DNA from: Sulfurifustis variabilis
Lineage (GTDB): Bacteria; Pseudomonadota; Gammaproteobacteria; Acidiferrobacterales; Sulfurifustaceae
NCBI RefSeq assembly: GCF_002355415.1
Contig: NZ_AP014936.1
Location: 1,178,001 to 1,242,000 of the forward strand
Length of the DNA: 64,000 bases
Direction of reading: 5' to 3'
Shown here: piece after piece, positions 7,635 to 16,099 of the stretch
How positions within the stretch are numbered: the stretch's first letter is position 1
Layout of the letters: every line of letters begins with the position of its first letter
Made by a program: the position numbers and the translations under genes
The notes under the pieces: model-generated
What the model was told of the DNA's origin: nothing
Databases searched by the model: none
The model's input: only the letters and a program-made list of their open reading frames with translations

Positions 7635-8998
7635 AGACGCAGCTGAGCAAGGTGCTCGAGCGTCTGCGCGCGAGCTACTGGTTCGTCCCGTCCGTTCTCG
7701 TCGTCCTCGCCATCGCGCTTTCGTACGCGACGGTCTGGATCGATCGGACCTGGCCGGTCGACGCCGAGGGCCGGCGGTACTGGCTCTACGGCGGGCAGGC
7801 GGAGGGGGCGCGCGAGGTGCTGGGCACCGTCGCGACCGCCATGATGACGATCGCGAGCCTCACGTTTTCGATCACCATCGTCGCGCTCACCCTGGCCGCG
7901 CAGCAGTTCGGATCCCGCCTGCTGTACAACTTCATGCGCGACCGTGCGAACCAGTTCGTGCTCGGGATCTTCATCGCCACGTTTCTCTACGCGATCCTGG
8001 TGCTGCGGATGGTGCAGGGCGGCGAATCGGACGCGTTCGTTCCCCAGCTCTCCGTGACCGTCGCCCTCGTCCTCACCCTGTTGAGCGTCGGCGCGCTCAT
8101 CTACTTCATCCATCACACCGCCGAGTCGATCCAGGCCGACAACGTCATCGAGGCGGTGCGCCGCGACCTGCTCGACTGCGCGCACGCGCTGCTCCCCGAC
8201 GGCGCGGACGGACCGCGCGACGCCGAGTGGTCCGAGGCCGAGTCGCTGTGGCAGCGCCTGCGGGAGGACAGCGCCGCGGTGGCTGCCCGGGGCAGCGGTT
8301 TTCTGCAGGCGGTCGATACGCAGTCGCTCGAATCGCTGGCCGCCGGGAAGCAGGCGGTCTTCCGCCTCCTGAAGCGCCCCGGCGACTTCGTCATGACCGG
8401 CTGCGAGCTGCTGCGCGTTTCGCCCGCGGCGCTCGTCGACGACGCGTTCGCGGCGAGGCTCAACAGGGATTTCATCCTCGGTTCGCGCCGCACCCTGATC
8501 CAGGACATCGAGCTGCCGTTCCAGCAGCTCGTGGAGATCGCGCTGCGCGCGCTGTCTCCCGGCATCAACGACCCCCATACGGCGATACGCTGCATCGACC
8601 GGCTCGGCGACATGCTCGGTGAAGTGCTGCGGCGCGGCGAGCCGCCGGTGGCGGCGCGCGACACCGACGGGGCGATCCGCCTGATCTTCGAGCGCGTGAC
8701 CTTCGCCTCGATCCTGGGCACGGCGTTCGACGAGATCCGCCAGCAGGCGAGCCCGCACCCCGCGGTCGTGGCGCGACTGCTCGACACCCTGCGCGTGCTC
8801 ATCGAGATGGCGCCGACCGAGGCGCAACGGCAGGCGATCGCGCTCCAGGCGCGTTTGGCGCACCTCGAGGCCGCGGAGAAAGCGGGCACCGAGGCGGAGC
8901 GGGCGCTCCTGGAGAAGCGGATGCGGGCGATCCGCGCGCTGCTCGCGCAGGGGGAAGGCGCCGAGCGAACGGTCAGCGCGACGCACGCGGACGGCTGA
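7631..8998 (+). CDS. DUF2254 inner-membrane protein
   Basis: The 455-aa protein has four membrane helices in the first 170 residues (about 18-40, 72-95, 110-130 and 140-163) and a large helical cytoplasmic domain. This is the DUF2254 layout, with the family motifs AQQFGSRLLYNFMRDRANQ and SPGINDPHTAIRCIDRL (near residue 315). It starts at GTG 7631, overlapping the preceding proline-rich frame. DUF2254 proteins are widespread and uncharacterised. The C-terminal tail is strongly charged and helical. No substrate or partner is shown by context. Confidence 0.8.
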   Translation: MKTQLSKVLERLRASYWFVPSVLVVLAIALSYATVWIDRTWPVDAEGRRYWLYGGQAEGAREVLGTVATAMMTIASLTFSITIVALTLAAQQFGSRLLYNFMRDRANQFVLGIFIATFLYAILVLRMVQGGESDAFVPQLSVTVALVLTLLSVGALIYFIHHTAESIQADNVIEAVRRDLLDCAHALLPDGADGPRDAEWSEAESLWQRLREDSAAVAARGSGFLQAVDTQSLESLAAGKQAVFRLLKRPGDFVMTGCELLRVSPAALVDDAFAARLNRDFILGSRRTLIQDIELPFQQLVEIALRALSPGINDPHTAIRCIDRLGDMLGEVLRRGEPPVAARDTDGAIRLIFERVTFASILGTAFDEIRQQASPHPAVVARLLDTLRVLIEMAPTEAQRQAIALQARLAHLEAAEKAGTEAERALLEKRMRAIRALLAQGEGAERTVSATHADG

Positions 8999-9197
8999 CG
9001 GGGCGCGCGGGCACCCGACTCGCCGCGCGATCCCCGATCGGCGCCGCGTTCGTCGGTCGAAACGCGCGAGTCCGAAGCACTTGTCGGCACGCGACGCGCT
9101 TCTGTCTCGCCGCGGTTCTCCCGCGTGCGCGCGATACGTAGTATGGCGTCGACAACTCTCCGTCCGAGAGAGACAAACGATAACGGGAGGAGTGAGC

Positions 9198-10775
9198 GTG
9201 GAGCGTCCCGGCGTCGCAGCGCGCCGCGGTTTCCTGCTGGCGAGCCTGGCGTTGATCTCGTCGATCGCCGGTTGCGGCGACGGCGGCGACTCTTCCGCGT
9301 CGCCGCCGGATACCGCGCCCCGCCCCATTGTCGCTCCCGTCGATTCCGATCCACCCGCGGTGCAGATCACCGGCCCGGTCGCCGGCGGGAGCTACGCGTC
9401 GAGCGGCGCGGCGGTAACGCTCTCGGGTTCCGCGACGGACAACGTCGGCGTCGACCGGGTGGTCTGGTCGAACAATCGAGGCGGCAGCGGCACGGCGAGC
9501 GGCGGCGCCAGCTGGAACACGGGCCCGATCCCCCTGCAGAGCGGCGTGAACCTCATCACGGTGACGGCCCTTGACCCCAGCGGAAACAGCGGCACGGCGG
9601 ACATCAGCGTCTCGTACGCGACGACCGCCGGCGGCGACACGATCGTGCCTGCGGTAACCATCACCAGCCCGACGACGGACGCGAGCTACGCCGCGACCGC
9701 GGCCACGTTGCACCTCGCCGGGACCGCCGGCGACAACCAGGGTGTGGCGAGGGTGAGCTGGTCGAACAACCGCGGAGGCAGCGGGACGGCCAGCGGCACC
9801 CAAAGCTGGAGCGTGGCGGGTATCGCGCTCCAGTCGGGCAGCAACGTCATCACCGTCACGGCGGTCGACCTGGCCGATAATACGGCCACGGACACGCTGA
9901 CGGTCACCTACACCGCGCCCGACACCACCGTTCCGACCGTGACCATCACCAGTCCCACCGGCGGCGCGGCGTACACCACGTCGAGCGGGAGCATCGCGCT
10001 CGGCGGCTCGGCCGGCGACGACGTCGGCGTCGTCCAAGTCCGCTGGTCGAACAGCCGCGGCAGCAGCGGGACGGCCAGCGGTACCACGGCCTGGTCCGCG
10101 AAGAACATCGCGCTCCAGTCCGGCACCAACGTGCTGACCGTAACGGCCGTGGACGCGGCGGGCAACGGCGCAAGCGATTCGCTCACCGTCACCTACAACG
10201 TGCCGGACACGACGCCGCCGAGCGTGACCGGCCTGTCTCCCGCGAACGGAGCGACGAACGTCGCGGTGACGACAACGCTCACGGCGACCTTCAGCGAGCC
10301 GGTGACCAACGTCACGACGTCGACGTTCCGCGTGAACGGCGTGACCGGGACGGTGTCCCTGAACGGCAACACGGCGACCTTCCGGCCGGCGACCGCGCTC
10401 ACGGGCGGCACCGGCTATACCGCGACCGTCAGCGGCGGTGCGGCCGGCGTAAAGGACCTCGCCGGAAACCCGCTCGCATCCGATCGTGTATGGAGCTTCA
10501 CCACCGCACCGGTGCTGGCGACCGCGAGCTACCGCGCCTCCTGGAACGCCGTGCCGGACCCGACCGTCACGGGCTACCGGCTCTATTACGCCACCGCGCC
10601 CCTCGGCTCCGGCCAGCCTCTGGGCACGCTCGACACCACGGCGACGAGTCTGGTGTTCGTGCCCGGAAACCACGGGCTGATGGCCGGAGCGACGCTGTAT
10701 CTTGCCGTGACCAGCCTCGGCGAGAACGGCGCCGAATCGCCGCTGTCCGAGCAGGTGTCGATCCTCCTCGAGTAA
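9198..10775 (+). CDS. Lipoprotein with three Ig-like repeats, an SbsA-type Ig domain and a fibronectin-like domain
   Basis: The chosen start is GTG 9198, placed 7 bases after GGGAGG. It gives a 525-aa protein with a lipoprotein signal (RRGFLLASLALISSIAGC; lipobox IAGC), so it is anchored to the envelope. Three tandem Ig-like repeats of about 95 aa follow, each with WSNNRGGSGTASG or a close variant. Then comes a Big_5/SbsA-type domain (LSPANGATNVAV ... ATFSEPV) and a fibronectin III-like domain with WNAVPDPTVTGYRLYY. It is a surface or adhesive scaffold with no catalytic motif. The repeats are also visible in the DNA at 9468-9505, 9762-9798 and 10052-10088. Confidence 0.8.
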   Translation: MERPGVAARRGFLLASLALISSIAGCGDGGDSSASPPDTAPRPIVAPVDSDPPAVQITGPVAGGSYASSGAAVTLSGSATDNVGVDRVVWSNNRGGSGTASGGASWNTGPIPLQSGVNLITVTALDPSGNSGTADISVSYATTAGGDTIVPAVTITSPTTDASYAATAATLHLAGTAGDNQGVARVSWSNNRGGSGTASGTQSWSVAGIALQSGSNVITVTAVDLADNTATDTLTVTYTAPDTTVPTVTITSPTGGAAYTTSSGSIALGGSAGDDVGVVQVRWSNSRGSSGTASGTTAWSAKNIALQSGTNVLTVTAVDAAGNGASDSLTVTYNVPDTTPPSVTGLSPANGATNVAVTTTLTATFSEPVTNVTTSTFRVNGVTGTVSLNGNTATFRPATALTGGTGYTATVSGGAAGVKDLAGNPLASDRVWSFTTAPVLATASYRASWNAVPDPTVTGYRLYYATAPLGSGQPLGTLDTTATSLVFVPGNHGLMAGATLYLAVTSLGENGAESPLSEQVSILLE

Positions 10776-10939
10776 ACGAAGGCGGCGGTCGTCCCCGAAT
10801 TCCCCCTCGGTGCGGCGGGAAACGGCGGCTGTTCAGCGCTCGGCGGTGTTCCTACAATGCCGTTCCTGGTCCATTCCGCCTTCGAACGGGGGTTCACGAT
10901 GCCACGGAGCAGCCCGCGACCGGCGCCGGCGGTCCGCCG

Positions 10940-11938
10940 ATGAGCCGCCGTTTTCGTGCCATGGTCGTGCGGGAAACGGCCGAAAAAACGTTCGCGCGCG
11001 CGATCGCCGAGCGCGCGGTCGAGGACCTGCCGAAGGAAGGCAACGTCCTCATCCGCGTGCAGTACTCCTCGCTGAACTACAAGGACGCGTTGTCGGCCAT
11101 CGGCAACAGGGGCGTGAGCCGGCACTACCCGCACACTCCCGGCATCGACGCCGCCGGCGTGGTCGAGGAGAGCGGCGCGAACGAGATCCGCCCCGGGGAC
11201 GAGGTGATCGTCACCGGCTACGACCTCGGGATGAACACGCCGGGCGGGTTCGCCGAGTACGTGCGCGTACCCGCCGCCTGGGTGGTGCGCCGCCCGCCGA
11301 CGCTTTCGCTGCGCGAGTCCATGATCTACGGCACCGCCGGTTTCACGGCGGCCCTGTCCGTGCACCGGCTGCTGCAACACGGCGTGCATCCGGACCAGGG
11401 CGAGGTGCTCGTGACCGGCGCGACCGGCGGCGTCGGGAGCGTCGCCGTCGGGATACTCGCCAAGAGCGGTTTCCGCGTGGTCGCGGCGACCGGCAAGCCG
11501 CAGGAGGCGGCGTTCCTGAAGGAGCTCGGTGCGGGCGAGATCCTGCCGCGCGAGCAGGCGATCGACACGACCGGAGCCGGCATGCTCAAGGCCCGCTGGG
11601 CGGGCGTGGTGGATACCGTCGGCGGCGAGATGCTCTCGACCGCGCTGCGATCCCTCAAGCCCCACGGCGCGGCGACCTGCTGCGGGCTCGTCGCCTCGAG
11701 GGACCTCAGCACGCCGATCTTCCCGTTCATCCTGCGCGGCGTCAGCCTGCTCGGCATCGACTCGGCCCAGACGTCCATGCCCCAGCGCCTCGCCGTCTGG
11801 CAGAAGCTCGCGGGCGAGTGGAAGCTGCCCATGCTCGAGAGGCTCGCCCGCGAGGTGACACTCGATCGGCTCGACCCCGAGATCGACCGCATCCTGAAGG
11901 GCGAGCAGAAGGGTCGCGTGGTCGTGAAGATCGGCTGA
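10940..11938 (+). CDS. acuI: Acrylyl-CoA reductase / YhdH-type quinone oxidoreductase
   Basis: The 332-aa medium-chain dehydrogenase/reductase lacks zinc ligands. It has the YhdH/AcuI signatures SSLNYKDALSAIGNRG near the N terminus, the NADPH-binding loop TGATGGVGSVAVGIL near 157, and the C-terminal GIDSAQTSMPQR. This family reduces acryloyl-CoA to propionyl-CoA with NADPH and protects cells from acrylate. The ATG at 10940 follows a weak ribosome site; a nearby alternative is ATG 10961. A -10-like TACAAT lies at 10853-10858. It stands alone between unrelated genes and converges on the methyltransferase gene at 11951. Confidence 0.85.
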   Translation: MSRRFRAMVVRETAEKTFARAIAERAVEDLPKEGNVLIRVQYSSLNYKDALSAIGNRGVSRHYPHTPGIDAAGVVEESGANEIRPGDEVIVTGYDLGMNTPGGFAEYVRVPAAWVVRRPPTLSLRESMIYGTAGFTAALSVHRLLQHGVHPDQGEVLVTGATGGVGSVAVGILAKSGFRVVAATGKPQEAAFLKELGAGEILPREQAIDTTGAGMLKARWAGVVDTVGGEMLSTALRSLKPHGAATCCGLVASRDLSTPIFPFILRGVSLLGIDSAQTSMPQRLAVWQKLAGEWKLPMLERLAREVTLDRLDPEIDRILKGEQKGRVVVKIG

Positions 11939-11950
11939 GCCCCGCGGGCG

Positions 11951-12784
11951 CTACTCGCCCCGCCGCGCGAGCCATTCCTGGTTGGCCGACTCGCCTTCAT
12001 CGGAGACGGTCGCACCGACGATGTGGTTGCCGGTCGCCGTCCCCTCGAAGCGCTGGGTGACGGTCTTGCCGGCGAGCGGCCGCTTCACCTCGTAGCTCAG
12101 CCGCTCTCCCTCGACCCGCCCGGTGACCGGATACGACACGCCACCGATCGTCACCCGGCCCTCGACGGTACCGAGATGCTGCGTGATCCGCAGCCGGTGG
12201 CGCTCGGGGCCCCGCGGGGTGGTCACCGTATAGCGCCACACCCCGGCGACGCGGGCCGGGACGTGCCAGAGGTAGATGGTCGATCTCCCGACCGTGACGA
12301 CGGCCTCCGGCTCCCAGTCCTGCATCCCGAAATCGTGCGACACGACCGGGGTTCCCGCCCGCAGCTCCTCGAGCAGCTTGGGACGCAGCTGCAGGTTCAC
12401 GGAGGACGTGAGGTACAGGGTGACCGCCGTCGCCGGCCGCAGATCGACCTCGAACAGATCGCCTTCGATGAAACGCACCCTGTCCGTGACCCTGGCGGCA
12501 CGCGCGTTCGCTTCGCTCTCGGCGATGCGCTCGGGATCGATGTCCACGCCTACCCCGCGCGCGCCGTACTTCCGCGCCGCGGTGATCACGATGCGGCCGT
12601 CGCCCGACCCCAGGTCGTAGAGCACGTCCTCCGGCCCGACTTCGGCGAGCCGCAGCATCTCCTCGACCACGGCCGGCGGCGTCGGGACATAGGGCACGTC
12701 CCGCGCGTGGACGACCGCGTCCCCGCTACCCGCGAGGGCGAGCAGGGTTCCCAGCGCGTACAGCGGCTCGCGTCCCAATGGCAT
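11951..12784 (-). CDS. Periplasmic/exported SAM-dependent methyltransferase-like protein
   Basis: The start at 12784 follows a strong AAGGAGGTGCCTC site and gives 277 aa. The N terminus, PLYALGTLLALAGSGDAVVHA, looks like a signal peptide. The body is a Rossmann methyltransferase: VYDLGSGDGR-type glycine loop near 56, GVDIDPERI for the ribose-binding acidic residue, and FIEGDLFEVD. A C-terminal beta-rich extension of about 90 aa follows. A methyltransferase with a signal peptide is unusual because SAM is cytoplasmic; the hydrophobic start may instead be a membrane anchor facing inward. The gene begins inside the 3' end of the permease gene (59-base overlap), so the two are coupled. Confidence 0.75.
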   Translation of the reverse strand: MPLGREPLYALGTLLALAGSGDAVVHARDVPYVPTPPAVVEEMLRLAEVGPEDVLYDLGSGDGRIVITAARKYGARGVGVDIDPERIAESEANARAARVTDRVRFIEGDLFEVDLRPATAVTLYLTSSVNLQLRPKLLEELRAGTPVVSHDFGMQDWEPEAVVTVGRSTIYLWHVPARVAGVWRYTVTTPRGPERHRLRITQHLGTVEGRVTIGGVSYPVTGRVEGERLSYEVKRPLAGKTVTQRFEGTATGNHIVGATVSDEGESANQEWLARRGE

Positions 12785-14162
12785 GAGGCACCTCCTTGTC
12801 TCCGGACGCCGCGGCCGAATCTCCGGACGGCGCACGGTTCACGAAGTAGAGCAGAGGCACGCCCATCCCGAGCACCGCCACGCCGAGAAGCGCGCCGAAG
12901 CCGGTGTAGGCGAGACTCGAGTAGAGCATGTAGGCGCAGGTCAGCGTGAACAGGAGCGGCGTGAAGGGATAGAACGGAACCCGGAAGGGGCGGGGATGCC
13001 GCGGCTCCCGCCGGCGCAGTACGAACAGCGACACCGTCGCGAGGAGAAAGAAGAACCAGAAGATCGGGGAAACGTAACTGACCATGGTCTCGAACCCCGA
13101 TCGGGCCGTCGCGCCCACGGCCACGAGCGCCAGGGCGATCGCGCCCTGCACGAGCAGGGCGTTCTTCGGCGCGTTGGCCGTGCCGCTCCAGCCGGCCAGG
13201 AACCCGAGCAGCGGAAAGTCGTTCGCCATCGCGTAGTTCGTGCGTGCGCCGGTGAGGATGCTCACGTTGATCGAGGCGGCGACGGCGACCGCGATGAGGG
13301 CGCTCACCAGGCCCGCGCCGAGGTCGCCGGCGGCGTAGCGCATCACGTCGGCGGTCACGACCTCGGACCCGCGCATGCCCTCGAGGCCGAGGACGTTGAG
13401 GTATGCCACGTTGACCAGCAGGTAGACGAGGGTGATGACGCCGAGCGACGTGACGAGGACACGCACCATGTTGCGGCGCACGTCGCGCAGCTCGGCGGAC
13501 ACGTAGGCCGACTCGTTCCAGCCGCCGAACGTAAGCAGCACGAACACCATCGCGAGTCCGAACGCCGCATCCCCGGAGGCGGGAACCGGTTCGGAGGACG
13601 GCGCCTGGACCGGGGCGTGGCCGAGACCGGCGACGACCACGAACAGCAGCCCTGCCAAGGTGACGACGGTCATGACGTTCTGCAGCGTCGTGCTGGTCCG
13701 CAGCCCGATGATGTTGAGGCCCGTGAGGGCGATCACGGACACGGCCGCGTACAGCGCCGCGCCGTAGCCGTCGAGCGGCGCGAGCTGCGCGAGGTAATCG
13801 CCGAGCACGAACGCGAGCAGCGCGATCGATCCGGTCTGCAGGATGGCGAGCCGCGACCACGCGAACAGGAAGGCGACGCGCCGGCCGTACGCGCGTGTGA
13901 GGAAATGGTACTCGCCGCCGGCGCTCGGATAGGCGCTCGCGAGCTCGGCGTAGCACAACGCGCCCGCGAGCGACACCGCGCCGCCGATCGCCCAGACGGC
14001 GAGCAGGCTCCATTCGCTTCCGACGTTGGCGGCGACGATCGCGGGGGCCTTGAAGATGCCCGCGCCGATGACGAGCCCGACGATGATCGCGACGACGTCG
14101 AGGCGGGAGAGGGAGGGATGGGGTGAAGCGACGGGTCGTCCTGGCGTATCGCGCGGGTCCAT
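12726..14162 (-). CDS. APC-superfamily amino acid permease
   Basis: The protein is about 478 aa with twelve predicted membrane helices. The first helix carries the APC signature VGLVIGAGIFKAPAIVAANVG, and the second GAVSLAGALCYAELASAYPSAGGEY. Helix 6 contains FGGWNESAYVSAELRD, as in LAT/CAT-like exchangers. It should carry amino acids or amines across the inner membrane. The start at 14162 (MDPRDTPG) is preferred; an upstream in-frame start at 14186 exists. It shares 59 bases with the following methyltransferase gene. The substrate is not predictable. Confidence 0.85.
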   Translation of the reverse strand: MDPRDTPGRPVASPHPSLSRLDVVAIIVGLVIGAGIFKAPAIVAANVGSEWSLLAVWAIGGAVSLAGALCYAELASAYPSAGGEYHFLTRAYGRRVAFLFAWSRLAILQTGSIALLAFVLGDYLAQLAPLDGYGAALYAAVSVIALTGLNIIGLRTSTTLQNVMTVVTLAGLLFVVVAGLGHAPVQAPSSEPVPASGDAAFGLAMVFVLLTFGGWNESAYVSAELRDVRRNMVRVLVTSLGVITLVYLLVNVAYLNVLGLEGMRGSEVVTADVMRYAAGDLGAGLVSALIAVAVAASINVSILTGARTNYAMANDFPLLGFLAGWSGTANAPKNALLVQGAIALALVAVGATARSGFETMVSYVSPIFWFFFLLATVSLFVLRRREPRHPRPFRVPFYPFTPLLFTLTCAYMLYSSLAYTGFGALLGVAVLGMGVPLLYFVNRAPSGDSAAASGDKEVPHAIGTRAAVRAGNPARPRG

Positions 14163-14418
14163 GCGGTCGCCTCGCGCCCGTCTCAATGCGCTCTGCGACA
14201 GGCGCTCGGGCCGCCCGCGCGCAGCGCGGCGCCCGGCGGGACAGGTGCGGGCGAGGGCGAAGGCATCGAGCGCCGCCCGCCCGTCCCCGCGTTCGCCGTG
14301 AACGCGCGCCTCGCGGTAGCCCCTTTTCCGTATCGGGTGGTATCGTCCATGATCGCGCTACGCTATCACAGCGTGCTTTCCGGTTTGAACACAGATTAAC
14401 ACCGACGCGGAGTGCGTG

Positions 14419-14610
14419 ATGAACCAGGTCGATGAAGAGCGGCGCCGCCTCGCGGAAGCGGTGCGGGAGGCGTGCATCGCCGCCGCGCAGCAGGGGTACG
14501 AGAACGCGTCGATCAGCGGCCTGTGCGAAGAGGGGGCGCTCGAGGCGGCGATCAGCGCCATTCGCATGGTGGATCTCGACGCCGTCCTGCGCGGACGCAC
14601 GGGCGAATGA
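14419..14610 (+). CDS. Small conserved-looking helical protein
   Basis: This is a 63-aa protein, MNQVDEERRRLAEAVREACI..., with GGAG six bases before the ATG. It is amphipathic and helical, with LCEEGALEAAISAIRMVDL in the C-terminal half. It resembles short proteins sometimes annotated as acetyltransferase in pseudomonads and burkholderias, although it is far too short to be one. An in-frame GTG lies at 14416. The region upstream (14290-14410) probably carries its promoter; TATCAC-type AT-rich bases stand out at 14361-14400. Confidence 0.6.
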   Translation: MNQVDEERRRLAEAVREACIAAAQQGYENASISGLCEEGALEAAISAIRMVDLDAVLRGRTGE

Positions 14611-14671
14611 CCCCGACGCGCGCACGGGATCGTGTGCTAGGTTGAGGGGAGCAATCACGTGAGGAGTCACG

Positions 14672-15307
14672 ATGCCGAGCGTTCCGACCTGGATCGCGAT
14701 CGTTGCCGCGGCGCTCGCGGCGTTTTTTCTGGTTGGCGCACTCGGCGCGCTGCGCCGCGCGCGCGTGGTGCGCATGCTGACGCGCTTCACGCTGGCGACG
14801 CTGTTCCTCGCGCTCGCCGGACTCTTCGGTCTGCTGTCCGTGGCCGTGCAGGGATACCAGGCGCTCACCCGCGAGGAGGTGGCGGCCGTGGTGCGAACGG
14901 AGCCGATCGGCGAGCAGCGTTTTCGCGCGCGCTTCCGGTTTCCGGACGGCCGGGAGGCGACGTACCAGCTCTCCGGCGACGAGCTGTATGTCGACGCGCA
15001 CATCCTGAAGTGGAAGCCGGTCGCGAACGTCCTCGGCCTGCACACGGCCTACGAGCTCGACCGCGTCGCCGGCCGCTACCTGCGCGTGGATGAGGAGCGG
15101 CAGGCGCCGCGCACCGTCCATTCCCTCTCCCCCGAGAGGCCCGTCGATCTGTTCGAGCTCCGCCGGCGGCACGCGATGCTCGCTCCCCTGCTCGACGCGG
15201 AGTACGGCTCGGCGAGCTTCATCCCGGCGGACCAGGCGCAGACGCTGGAAGTCAGGGTGTCGACGACGGGGTTGCTGATTCGGAAGGTTGGGCCGGATTC
15301 TCCTTAG
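14672..15307 (+). CDS. Membrane-anchored conserved protein of unknown function
   Basis: The 211-aa protein has two N-terminal membrane helices (about 6-26 and 42-64) and then a beta-rich soluble domain. GAGGAG lies seven bases before the ATG. The soluble part contains RFRARFRFPDGREATYQLSGDELYVDAHILKWKPVAN (residues 86-122) and VLGLHTAYELDRVAGRY. Homologues in pseudomonads are often labelled multidrug/cation efflux pump, but nothing in the sequence supports a transporter. It is probably a small envelope protein. Confidence 0.65.
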   Translation: MPSVPTWIAIVAAALAAFFLVGALGALRRARVVRMLTRFTLATLFLALAGLFGLLSVAVQGYQALTREEVAAVVRTEPIGEQRFRARFRFPDGREATYQLSGDELYVDAHILKWKPVANVLGLHTAYELDRVAGRYLRVDEERQAPRTVHSLSPERPVDLFELRRRHAMLAPLLDAEYGSASFIPADQAQTLEVRVSTTGLLIRKVGPDSP

Positions 15308-16099
15308 ATTGCACCACTCACATTCGAGATCGCGCAACCTTACACGCTGAATGTCGACCCCCTCCGGGCGGCTTGTCGAAGTAATAATCTGTACTTGTGG
15401 GGTGGCTGACCCACGGCAGGTCAGAAGAAAGCACGCCCCGAATGGCGCGACTTTGCCGCTACGCATCCCGCTCCGCGGCAAAGCCCAGGGCGCACCTCCC
15501 TGTGCGCCCGTTCGCGCTGCCACCGGCAGCGCTCACCCCCCGCCCCTCGCTGCCTCGCGCTAGGAGGTCGCCAGACGGCACTTTTGCGCTGCGCAATCCC
15601 TGCTTCGCGCAAAAGCCCAGGGCGCACTTCCTTGTGCGCCCGCTCGGCGGGGCGGACGTCCACCGGACGTTCGCCACCTCCCCGCCTCGCCCATGCGCCG
15701 GCTGGCGACCGACCGGCATCCCTGCCGGTCGCCCTTCGGGCTCGCGGCGCTCGGAGCGCTCGGGTCGGGCGCGCCAGACGGGGACCCCACTGCAAAAGCA
15801 CTTCCGTTTCAGGGCGGAGGTGGTTTGGGGTGAGTCCCCGTTGAGCTCGCCGAGCACCGGAGACTGTCCCGGGGGCAGTACGCGAGAGATGTTCGAGCCC
15901 GAGGCGCGTTTTTAAGCGCCCGGCGAGTTATCGAGCGTCCCGGGACGGGCGAGGGCGAGCCGGGGCGTGCTTTCTTTCGTCCCTTTCTTTGCGCGAACAA
16001 AGAAAGGGACCCGTCGTGCGGGGGGCGGAACCCCGCGTTATACATGTCGCGGAGCGACTCGAGCAGCTGAAGAGCTGCTTAGGACCTCCGTGCTGGCGG
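15308..16099. repeat. Gene-free stretch of structured intergenic repeats
   Basis: No convincing gene is present. The region holds two copies of a two-hairpin unit, at 15451-15510 and 15581-15642 (130-bp spacing). Each has a 9-bp stem whose sequence differs between copies but whose pairing is kept, followed by the same 8-bp stem GGGCGCAC/GTGCGCCC. A GGCGC/GCGCC hairpin around TTTTTAA lies at 15903-15920, and a 13-bp palindrome at 15979-16010. It separates two convergent genes, so it may also act in transcription termination. Confidence 0.7.
15979..16010. terminator. 13-bp inverted repeat, likely RNA hairpin between convergent genes
   Basis: The perfect arms GTCCCTTTCTTTG and CAAAGAAAGGGAC enclose CGCGAA. 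It is flanked on the left by a partial copy of the same arm (CTTTCTTTCGT, 15970-15980). There is no T-run directly after it, so terminator activity is plausible but not certain; a repeat-family origin is equally likely. Confidence 0.5.

Noticed and set aside
15397-15915. Open frames across the structured intergenic region (15.4-15.9 kb, both strands)
   Set aside because: They run through palindromic repeats, have no ribosome site and translate to Arg/Ser/Pro-rich nonsense.
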